A stretch of 64,000 bases of DNA from Adineta vaga (lineage: Eukaryota > Rotifera): contig CP075492.1 of the NCBI GenBank assembly GCA_021613535.1, forward strand, positions 2,914,001-2,978,000, written 5' to 3'. A program made the translations under genes and the position numbers. Below, in pieces: positions 55,189 through 64,000 of the stretch (its first letter is position 1; every line of letters starts with the position of its first letter). Under the pieces are notes generated by a model. It did no database searches and was not told the DNA's origin. It saw only the letters and a list, made by a program, of their open reading frames with translations.

Positions 55189-56333
55189 TTAATCTGATGC
55201 TATTGTAAGTTGCTGTCGAAGTTCTGATACATCATCTTCTGTTTTTCTAATTGTATTATTAATTTCAGTAGAATTAATTTGTTTAATATTAGAAAATTGT
55301 CCATAGTTTTCAATGATGAAAACATAACATTTATAAATCCAAACTCCAATAATTCCACCAAGAATAGGACCAATAATAGGTATCCAAAAATAACAATTAT
55401 TTGTACTAAACACATTGTTCCAACCATAAATGAATCCAGCAAAGAGACGTGGACCGAAATCGCGAGCCTATTTTCAAAAGAAGAAGAAGAAGAAGAATAT
55501 TTATCAAATCAATGTATAAAATTCTTATACGGGATTAAGTGCAGCTGCAGCATTGATTGAAAATGCACAATTTATACCAATAACAATAAAAATAAGTGCA
55601 AAAGCTTTACTGCCTACAGAAATCATTTGATTAAAGTTCTACAAAAGAATTTATGTTCAATTCATTTTCTATCTATTGAAATTTTCTATTTTATACTTGT
55701 TCAACAGCGACGATAAAGATTAATAAAAGAGCAGTACCAACAATCTGATCTATCAATGCATTCCAATGCGGTACGTCGACATCAGGCATTGTAAAAAAAA
55801 TATCACCTGTACCATTGAGACCTGTTATTTGACGAAGACCACCATCAAATTTATTGAATTGACTCCAATAAACAAGATAAACTAAAGTAGCTCCTAAAAA
55901 TGCACCAGATACTTGACCAAGAACATAAAAAACACACTGCAAAGGTTTTAGTTTGCCAACAGTCATTAACGCTATGCTAACAGCAGGATTTATATGTGCA
56001 CCTACAATTAAATTTCAACGAGTTCACTGAGTATAAACCAATTCGATTTAAGATGAAGTTTATCTATTCTACCTGTAATAGATCCAGCAGCCATCAATGC
56101 TAGAATAGAAATTATTTTATGTTTAGAAAATTGTAACTTGGTTGAAGGTTAAAAATACCTGTATAAATTCCAACACCAATTGCAATATAGATGGTAAGTA
56201 TTGAATGAGACGTTAATTGAGCAAATTTATAATTAGCAATAGCACCTTCATTAAAAACTATCAGAATAAATGTTCCAAAACATTCAACTAACAATTCAAC
56301 CGCATATTGTTGTAAGTCCTTTCTCTTCACCAT
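55189..56333 (-). CDS. Aquaglyceroporin (water/glycerol channel)
   Basis: Five exons, 56333-56159, 56099-56073, 56001-55697, 55638-55531 and 55467-55189, give 297 aa. The six-helix MIP fold shows both pore motifs: HINPAVS in the first half and ALNPARDFGPRLF in the second. The Asp directly after NPAR is the standard mark of aquaglyceroporins, so the channel should pass glycerol as well as water. Exon 2 is only 27 nt (ALMAAGSIT). The N-terminus (YAVELLVECFGTFILIVF) and the C-terminal cytoplasmic tail are complete. It acts in the plasma membrane. In a desiccation-tolerant animal, solute and water flux is an obvious role, but that is inference. Confidence 0.92.
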
Positions 56334-57314
56334 ATTTTATTTCTTATATGAAAAGCATTAGAAATAGTGTTGTTTTAAGGTACCGTATATTTATGCACAT
56401 TATCAATGCTTTTCTCTTTTCTGTTCTCTTCAGTAAGTTTTTTACCTTTCGATCGTCACACATGTTATTTTATCTTAATGTACGAAACACACCATTGACA
56501 AAAGTATCATATAACATATATTTTATATCAAGGTTGAAAGAAAAGCAAGGAATATAAGATACATATTTACTACCATCGAAATCAATTCATTGGAAAGATT
56601 TATATGATTGATTAAGAATAAGGCGTCATTATTGATATAAACAAAAGCGACGAATAATTTGATTTCATTCAAGAAGAATGAGAAACCGATCTTTTGGATT
56701 GCATAATCGATACGGATGATACAAGAGCTATCGTTATTTACCCGTTAAGTCCAAGCAACGTACGAATACATCGTAATGTAACTAATGAATAAAGAAGCTT
56801 CTAGCATATTCTTTGATTATTTGGACGACCTTATTTTCGTTTTACTTATTACTATTACACAGCTATGTTTTCTTTCCTTCTACCTGATGATATATACGAT
56901 CTATCATTCTTGTGTGTGTCAGTACAGACAGTTTTCTTTGTATTGATAACACCGAAATGTTATACCTTCGTAAAAAAATAAAAAACGTGCTTGAAAAACT
57001 ACGTACAGAAATTTTCAATTTTCGCAAAAAAACCCGAGATTTAACGGATTAATCAAGATCGTAATAAACTTGACGAAGTTTCAACTAAAATACGGATTTT
57101 AGTCGATAAATTAAACATTTCAATGTTCTATACGCATTTATTCTATCAGAAGAAATACAATTTAGAAGTAATGAATACATCGATATATATATATATATGT
57201 ATTAAGTGAGTCAAATATTATCCTGAATTAACAGTAAAACGCTAACGATATACAGCACGATTATATATTATAAATTGGGTATTGATCTTTTGCGTTCTTT
57301 TATTAAATAACTTT
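56334..57314. other. AT-rich intergenic region, nothing recognised
   Basis: This stretch upstream of the aquaglyceroporin contains no supported exon. A (TA)n run lies at 57184-57198. Confidence 0.5.
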
Positions 57315-58119
57315 AAAGAAAAAGAAACGACAACAACTAGAATTGATCAAAGTAAATGAAGAAAGTTATTCTGAACTTCGTTTATTCTATAAAACAACTT
57401 TAGATTGTCCATGTTCATCAAGTCAATTTCCTTCAATATCTTATGTTAATTTAACTGTTGAATTACATGAAATAAGTTCAAGTTCATTTATTAAAAATCT
57501 TTTTGGTAATAATAAATGATTGAATTTATCTTTAAATAATTTTCAACGTTATGGTTTTATTTATTTCAAAAAGAGTATTTTAATCAATCAAATTATCGTT
57601 TTATTCCACAATATGATAATCAATGTTTATGTTAAATATCTTCAATTATTGTATTCAATCGATTTATATTAAAAATTATCTTCTAGATGGTTTTCTACTT
57701 GATTATAATCCACTTGAATCATTTTTTCGATCAAATTTTATTTGTCTTTATAATGAAACATGTGTTCAATGAATTAATTCTAATAATTTATCATTTATTA
57801 AATCATTAAATTCATCAAAATCAATTCAATATTTTAGAAATAGTACAATCAATGATTTAGCATTAAATGCATTTATAGAACAATGGTCAATTAATATTTC
57901 TTAATCGAAATATTTTCAAATCTGTTCTCCATCAATATGTACCTATACAATATAAGTAAACGAAAAGATATTCTTCAAGTAATTACTATTTTCTTAGGTT
58001 TATATGGTGGATTCACATTTATTCTTCGTCTTATTATTCCTTATTTAATGATTATTTTACAAAATATTTATTATTATTTATTTCGACAATACAATAATCG
58101 TGTTTTATCATTTAATTAA
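57315..58119 (+). pseudogene. Pseudogene of a bdelloid-type single-pass membrane protein
   Basis: Plus-strand pieces appear in order: ESYSELRFLYKTTLDCPCSS then VELHEISSSSFIKNLF up to TGA 57518-57520; then LDYNPLESFFRSNFICLYN up to TGA near 57770; then NSSKSIQYFRNSTINDLALN up to TAA 57902-57904; and finally YFQICSPSICTYTISKRKDI followed by the transmembrane helix TIFLGLYGGFTFILRLIIPY. The combination TTLxCPCS...FH-SS-F and C-terminal CSPxxCTYT-TM is one I associate with a large bdelloid-specific family of unknown function. Several stops and a frame change disable it. The upstream exons are missing. Confidence 0.6.
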
Positions 58120-58203
58120 AATAAAAAAAAAGTAATCTTTTCAAAATTTATTCATTTCTAATTCTAAAAACAGACATTACTATATTTTCGTCCGTTACTT
58201 ATC

Positions 58204-58256
58204 ATTGAGGGCGTGGATGTGGATGCAGACTGAATACCGACACCCACGCCCCTCAA
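58204..58256. repeat. GGGTG/CACCC hairpin element at a duplication border
   Basis: TTGAGGGCGTGGATGTGGAT pairs with ACACCCACGCCCCTCAAG over a short loop. Its right edge coincides with the point where the duplicated sulfotransferase start sequence (58257 onward) loses similarity. Confidence 0.75.
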
Positions 58257-58600
58257 GATTTCCATGAAAATAAAAATAATTCAAAAACATTATTAAATTG
58301 ATTAATGATTAAAAAGTAGATTATTTCTTTCGAATGAAATAAAAGAGAAGAGATCAAGAGAACTTTTATTTGTCCTTAGTTTATATATACATAGAAGACG
58401 TGACAAATATATACTTTACTTCTTTTCTCTTTCTTCGTGTTTTATTTACCTTATTGTTTTATATATAGTGACTCATTTGACGTATGATATGAAAATAGTA
58501 CATTCGGAAATAGTTCAAGAAAAGGACATTGATTATAGAATGAATATATTATTTAGTAAAAGGAAAATAAAAGTACTTTTAGAAAAGGAAAAGAAAAAAA
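58257..58600 (-). repeat. Duplicated promoter and first codons of the sulfotransferase gene
   Basis: This segment matches 62065-62400 in the same orientation. Shared blocks include CCATGAAAATAAAAATAATT, CATAGAAGACGTGACAA with the TATATA-type box beside it, and TAGAATGAA-ATATTTA. On the minus strand it still begins MFLNYFYFHG, identical to the first ten residues of the gene, and then breaks at the hairpin element. It is a truncated gene copy with a preserved promoter but no coding body. Confidence 0.75.
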
Positions 58601-60129
58601 TTAAAATCGTCATTTTGTTCTGCTTAAATATCAAAATAGAATTTATAAATGAGCGTTCTCAGATAAAATATGAGAATTTGTTCGAGAAATCAATTAATGT
58701 TAAATCTTCTTTGCTTTGAAAAAATTCAATCAAGAAAAAGCATTTAATAAAGATTTAAATTCTTTAGAAAATACCAAATTTCGTAGGAGGTCGTCAGTGT
58801 TCCTTCGATTCGTCATTTCCCACTGCTTGATATTCACTGTCACATTTATAGTTGAACATCGAACAATATTTTCTTTTCTATCAATGTCTCACGAATAATA
58901 TAACGTTTATGCAATCACTTAAAACAATTCATAAGCACCATTCAATTAAAATAAGAGTCAAACTCAAGACGAAGATTACGGCTATTGGATCTTTTAAGAC
59001 ATTGCATTCACATTCCTTAGTGAAATTGACTTATATTTTTCGACCTGTGATATTTATAAAGCGTACATTCTACGCTAGACATCTGCGATTCAAGGAGCAG
59101 TCATCCTATTCCGAAATTGCTTGACCTACTAAACTGACTATCATTCAATTTCGGAATTCATTCCATCCCATTCCGGAATTACTTATATTCGACTTCTACT
59201 CATACAGTCATATTCCTAGGAATTCCTGCCAATTCCAGAATTGCTTCAGTTATTGAGATTTCTGTAAGAATTAACATGAATATGGATATGCAATTCCGTT
59301 TGGCAATTCCGTAATTACAGTCATATGCAATGATCAGGAATTTCTGTTTATTCCTTCCGATACCGTCATAACTGTATTTGCCAATGTTTAGCTGCGGGAT
59401 AGAAGTATTTAGATACTCTAAAGGATACTATTGCTTCATAAGATAGTCTTTGAGTGACATCTGTACCCGTTTGAGGTTCCTGTATGTTATAGATTGTTGT
59501 AAGTGAGGGTGTGCGGAAGGCTCGGTCGGCGGGTACATCCAGAACTGCAGACCTCCGTTAAAAGACACCATGATCTACTGAATTTGAAACTCACATCATC
59601 CGACCATGCTACTAAGTCGCAGAGGAACTCTCGTAGCATACTAAACTCGCGCATTGCGCAAAATGACGTTTTGACCAATGCAGTTTTCTATTTCCAGTTC
59701 GCGACTGGCATCATACAACATCATCACGTAAAGAAACATCCAATGCCAATCGCCTATACGTGCCATATTACTTCATAACAGCCACTTGCTATCAGTAGCC
59801 CACATTCATCCGTACCTATAAAATCTTCGATATGCATCAAACTCGGTGTTGATTGCTAGTAATTTCGCTCTTCACGAAATCCACCCACTCAGAGACTTCC
59901 CCTTTGAGAACTATTATTCTATTATTGAGAAAATGCAACAAATTCCGGAATAGGCAGGAATAACCAGGAGGTGCGTGTGATGGAATTGAGATAGATGGTA
60001 CGTCAGTACAGGATTTCCTGGTAGTGGCTTGTATATGCCGTAAATGATGTTTTTGTGTATTCCGGATTTGCTGACACTCGATTCCGACTGGCAAGGGTGT
60101 GCACGAATGTGTAACTTTTGGCAATAGAA
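58601..60129. other. Non-coding region with palindromic ATTCCGGAATT repeats
   Basis: No gene is supported. The part 59105-59350 is a series of degenerate ATTCCGGAATT-like palindromes. The part 59490-60130 is distinctly richer in GC, with open frames on both strands but no recognisable domain. It ends in R1 copy C and may be part of a larger unrecognised element. Confidence 0.5.
59105..59350. repeat. Degenerate ATTCCGGAATT repeat cluster
   Basis: Words such as ATTCCGAAATT, AATTTCGGAATTCATTCC, CATTCCGGAATTAC, GGAATTCCTGCCAATTCC and GCAATTCCGTAATTAC recur roughly every 20-60 bp over about 250 bp. All are variants of one palindrome. The spacing is irregular, so it is not a simple satellite. Confidence 0.6.
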
Positions 60130-60300
60130 AGTACTCTCTACTACCTCAAGATGATGATTTCCAACTAGCTTTCACTGATGTTTTTTTTTGAACTTTGACC
60201 TTTGACCTTTGACCCTGACACAAAAATTTACAAAAACCTATTTTTTTTCGTAAGACCCTCTCTACATTCGAGGGAATATTCAAATCAGGATTTTTCAATT
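60130..60300 (-). repeat. Interspersed repeat R1, copy C (partial)
   Basis: The reverse complement of this segment matches the first half of the repeat at 2806-3185: the GAGGGTCTTACGAAAAAAA block, GTGTCAGGGTCAAAGGTCAA, GTGAAAGCTAGTT and GAAATCATCATCTTGAG. It carries three tandem AGGTCAA words where copy A has one. Confidence 0.75.
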
Positions 60301-60780
60301 TGAAAAGATTTCTTTCACTTGTTATTATTCTAAATTAATTTTCATTTGATAAAGAAACAAATTTATGCTGTTCATAGAAACGATCGTGTTGGATGGGTAG
60401 AAGTATTATTGGGTCAATAATTCTTTCTTTCTTTCTTTTTTTTTACATTTATTAATCATTAAATGGAGAATAACATAGTTTTTAAAAAGTATCACTTTCA
60501 ATTAGAAATTCAATTTAATTATTTAGATTAAAAAAACAAAAAAAAAGAAGTTATTCTTAAAAATATTGTTTCACAATGAATTTCACATCCTACGTTTCAC
60601 TTTTACGAGAACTGTAATTAATTAAAATATTATTCTATTTATAGTCATATTAGTACAATCTAATACATGTAGTTTTGTCAGTATAATTACGAAATGTAAA
60701 GAATAAATAACTATCTTTATTTTTTTTATTAACTAAATATACATATTCACACATCATTCTAGTCATCTGAAAAAATATTT
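60301..60780. other. AT-rich 3' flank of the sulfotransferase gene
   Basis: There is no exon here on either strand. The sequence consists of A/T-rich homopolymer-like runs between R1 copy C and the sulfotransferase stop codon. Confidence 0.5.
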
Positions 60781-62098
60781 TTAACATTTAAGTGTTGTTC
60801 GATTAACATAATCTTCAATTCGATAATTAAATAATTGAAAATCATCATTATAAAGACGTTTAAGTCGACAAATCGAATCATCTGGTAATGATAAATATAA
60901 TTGTTGATAATCTTTTGTTTTATGACCTGATGCGCCACGTCTCTTTTCAATTTTCCAATCTGTTACATTAACACGTTTAAGTAATAGATCAAAATCTTCA
61001 TTAAATGTTTCATATTTTCCAATAAAATTATATTGAAATTTACAAACTTGACAAACAACAGTAAATGGTTGCCAATGCGTATCCATTCGAGATATTCCAA
61101 ATGTTGTTTCAGTTCCCGTAAGAATATATTGAACAAAATGTTCAAATGATGGAATATAATCTGTACATGGATCATTTCTTTCAATGAAATTTAATCGTGA
61201 ATAACGACGACAAATCATTTTTCTAACATTATCATAATGAGGTTCAGCTTGTATTCGATCTTTTGCAAGTGTTCCTATTCTTTCTTTATAAGCTGATGCT
61301 AAACGTTCAAATGGATGTCGAACAAATAAAGCTCGAGTAAATTCAGGTGAAAAGACACTCGAGAGATTTGTTAAACTTGTAAAATGAACATTGGGAAAAA
61401 CATCTTTTAAACTAAATCTCCATGGATTAAGAAAAAGAGATGGAGATTTATCATTGATACTTTCAAAACGAAGAAGATGAAGATATGTTTCAATTAATGA
61501 AATAATTGATTCACCATTGTCAGGTATTGAAATTCCATTCTAATCAAATATAAAAATATTTTTCTTTTTGTTTTTTTTTGAATAAAAATTTTTCTTTTAC
61601 TTTTTTTAATTCTTTGATTAATTTAGGAATATTAATAAGTTTTTCCACTTGATTTCTGTTTCTATCAAGATCTGTTCCATTTTTTGTAAGATTATCAATT
61701 GTATCACGAATATAAACATAAATCATCAATGAAACAAGAGTTTTCGATGCTATTTTTGGAATAGCACAATACATTAAAGATTGAGATTGAACAGGAAATA
61801 TAGCTGAATGAAGCCATGGATATGTACGAATTAAATTCATCGATCCTGATATTTTCATATCTGATGATAATGTATTTGAATGATTACAAGTATTATCAAG
61901 TATTTTAGAACGTTTTTCATAATTGAAAGGTGAATTAATTTCTTTGATCAATAAAAATGAATCTAATTTTTGATTTATAATTGAAAATGATTGATGAAAT
62001 TGAATTACAATTAAACAACTTAAGAAAAATACACCAAAGATATAATATTGTTTACATTTTTGAAGATATCCATGAAAATAAAAATAATTCAAAAACAT
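60781..62098 (-). CDS. Golgi carbohydrate sulfotransferase (CHST/HNK-1ST type)
   Basis: Two exons, 62098-61601 and 61539-60781, join in phase 0 across a 61-nt intron and give 418 aa. A short cytoplasmic tail and a signal-anchor helix (YIFGVFFLSCLIVIQF) make it a type II Golgi protein. The catalytic domain shows the 5'-phosphosulfate-binding loop region CAIPKIASKTL, where family members usually have PKVGCTNWK-like sequence. The 3'-phosphate-binding motif is ALFVRHPFERLASAYKER, a strong family hallmark. DTHWQPF and CKFQYNFIGKYE in the C-terminal half match the CHST8-14 group (Sulfotransfer_2). It transfers sulfate from PAPS to a glycan. The changed 5' loop (SKT rather than CTN) is unusual but leaves Lys and Ser/Thr in place. 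Confidence 0.9.
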
Positions 62099-62400
62099 TA
62101 TTGAATCAATGTGTAATGAAAAGTCGAAAACTATTTTTGTACTTGTTTCGAATGAAGTGCAAAAGAAAAGTTGAAAAAAAAACTTCTATTTTACGATACT
62201 TATATACACATAGAAGACGTGACAATGATGTGTTGTATTCTCTTTTCTCATTCTGTAAGTTCTCAGTATTCTGTTATTTATTTGACGTTTGGTATGAAAA
62301 AGTACATTAGTGAAAGTTGAAACGAGAAAAGAACATTGAATATAGAATGAACATAATATTTAATCGAAGGAAAAGAAAAAAGTGTTTGCTTTTCCAAAAA
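62099..62400 (-). promoter_or_regulatory. Sulfotransferase promoter region (source of the duplication)
   Basis: The region has a TATA-like box on the minus strand, GTGTATATAAG, at about 62199-62209, some 100 nt before the ATG. The preceding sequence shares blocks with 58380-58600. Conservation of the TATA-like box in both copies suggests that this interval is the working promoter. Confidence 0.5.
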
Positions 62401-64000
62401 AAGGCAAAAATAGAAATGGAAATTATTAATGAAGATTTTAAAAAAAATTAAAAGACAATAGTTTTATCAATACGTTGAATATCACCAATTTGTTGAATCA
62501 AAGATAAAATCATACATGTACAATTTGTGATGAGAGCAAAGGAAATTATGAGGGATTTTAACTAAGATAATTCATTTGAAAAACAATACACACGGGAAAA
62601 AAAGTATGTTGATTTTTGATAAAATAATCAATGAAAAGTCGATTAGTTCGTGCTTCTCCTTCTCTCTTTGAGAAAATTCTTACAATTTCAAATATTGGTT
62701 CAGTTTGATTGAATTTTATATAATACAAACTAGTTTGTGGATGTCAACCTTGATAATGAAAAAGGAGATGAACCATCTTAATTATTTGATTTTATACGTA
62801 ATATTAATAAAACATAATTAATGAATTTCAATATTTCATTATTCATAATATCATCTGGATTTAATATAAATGATTGAATTTATTTTGATTTATTTAATTT
62901 TAAATCAAATAAAATATATTTCCTGTTTTACTTTGATTATAATTCTTATCCTAATTCATATCTTCAAATTGTTTTATAGATATTTTTATTTTAATATTAA
63001 ATTTAAAAATAAGAATATGAATTGATAATTGATTATTTCATGTTGAGTTTTTAATATCTTCTACAATTTGTTTCTTTTGATTGATATTTCATACTGTTAG
63101 AAAGAAATGAGCATTTGTGTCATTACTAATGCACGAGCTGTTTTAATACCAATGTCTTACAAAAAAAAAGGAAAAGAAAATAATGATAAAATATTTGGTT
63201 TCATCAAATTAAATTTATCTGATATATCTTCAGTTATAAGAATTACTTTTTACTATTAAGATTTATTTTCAAAAGATTTGACGATTTCTTCTACAATAGT
63301 ATTTGTACTGAAATTTGTTGATATGATTTCAAAAGATTAAAAATGAAAGTGTGTATATCTTATCTTCTATGTATTGACGTGTTGAATTATATTATGAATA
63401 TATTCAATACTTTAATTAACATTTTCTTTTTAACTTTTGTTTATATTTATTTTGTATATGAGATAGTTATAGATTTAAAAGATGTTGTTCTTCTAATTCA
63501 TTAAATATATAACTATAAATAATATTCATATGCAGTTTTCAAATATAAAGTATTTGCAAATATGATAAGACACTAAGTTCAGTTATAAATGGAGTCGCAA
63601 CAGAACTGAGAATAAACAAAATATAACAACTGATTTCCGTCGAATTTTATCTTCATTGTCATTGGAAGTCGATGCAATCAATGTTGATTCATCATCATTT
63701 TTTAATTTGATGTCAAATCATTCATCTATCTTTCAGCTTCTTCGTTGAAAAAATGTCCACTAAATCAGTCGTTTTAACAGAGAAAAGACAAGAAAAATGA
63801 TCAACTTGTAGTACATTCATAGTTTTCACTATAATTACAATTAAATAATAATAAATAATATGTCATATATGTGATTATAATCTTAATATTTATCATTGAT
63901 TTTTGTTATACCTATGATCGTCCTTATATAGTATAGATATTGTTAACTTATGATACTACTATGATATATCAGTAGAGAATTAAATGATGTCTCCAATATA
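62401..64000. other. Very AT-rich terminal stretch, no gene seen
   Basis: I recognise no exon with domain content. A plus-strand piece around 63190-63340 reads briefly as protein-like (IKLNLSDISSVIRITF) but has stops and no splice partners. The stretch is mostly A/T-rich low complexity. Confidence 0.5.

Noticed and set aside
59837-60124. 95-codon minus-strand open frame
   Set aside because: There is no domain, and it lies in the repeat-rich GC patch next to R1 copy C. Open frames occur on both strands there, as expected by chance in GC-richer DNA.
60200-60225. Triple AGGTCAA/TTGACCT words resembling nuclear-receptor elements
   Set aside because: They lie inside repeat R1 copy C, and copy A has only part of them. 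They are better seen as a repeat feature than as a regulatory site for a neighbouring gene.
1-64000. CRISPR array, bacterial operon or prokaryotic contamination
   Set aside because: No regularly spaced direct repeats with spacers exist. Introns and eukaryotic families flank the one bacterial-type gene on both sides.

Overview
The window looks like nuclear DNA of a bdelloid rotifer (Adineta/Rotaria type). The reasons are the gene families (NHL-repeat/EGF membrane proteins, LDLa-EGF-7TM receptors, TPR-ADP-ribosyltransferases, WWE-ADP-ribosyltransferase, bacterial-style kelch proteins), very short introns of about 45-75 nt with GT..AG ends, AT-rich intergenic DNA, an intronless gene of bacterial type, short TGTGGG-like tracts, and an LTR retrotransposon carrying a DEDDy exonuclease ORF. 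The assignment is inference; no rRNA or mitochondrial marker is present to prove it.

Layout. 0-8 kb: secreted CAP protein, F-box protein, and a nine-exon NHL-EGF membrane protein on the minus strand. 8.3-12.4 kb: a transposon cluster with a decayed piggyBac, a CCGCGG fold-back repeat, a complete miniature LTR element (TRIM) with target duplication, primer site and polypurine tract, and a tRNA-Arg-like sequence. 12.5-16 kb: secreted WAP protein and a WWE-ART enzyme. 17.4-29.9 kb: one LDLa/EGF/7TM receptor gene split by a 7,769-bp Ty3/gypsy-like retrotransposon (20786-28554) with identical LTRs and a 4-bp target duplication; the receptor also has an in-frame TGA. 30-35 kb: small secreted Cys-rich protein, two divergent kelch membrane proteins, and a secreted DUF4430-like protein between them. 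35.7-40.6 kb: an ART-TPR protein with six nearly identical 126-bp repeats. 40.6-45 kb: decayed gene fragments. 45.2-47.6 kb: an intact 12-exon DBH-like copper monooxygenase. 48.6-49.6 kb: unknown secreted protein. 52.4-54.2 kb: intronless bacterial-type FAD/NAD(P)-binding protein. 55.2-56.3 kb: aquaglyceroporin. 57.3-58.1 kb: pseudogene of an apparently bdelloid membrane-protein family. 60.8-62.1 kb: Golgi carbohydrate sulfotransferase, whose promoter and first codons are duplicated at 58.25-58.6 kb. The last 1.6 kb shows no gene.

The genes do not form a pathway. They are a typical gene-poor accessory mix of secreted and membrane proteins, stress-linked ADP-ribosyltransferases and probable horizontally acquired genes, separated by transposons and by a scattered family of short GGGTG/CACCC hairpins. 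The richest signals are the retrotransposon with its exonuclease ORF and a textbook -1 frameshift signal, the TRIM with a 5.8S-rRNA-like insert, the bacterial gene bracketed by telomere-like tracts, and the cassette of small phase-1 exons in the NHL-EGF gene. Splice sites were placed by eye from GT/AG, reading phase and protein continuity.
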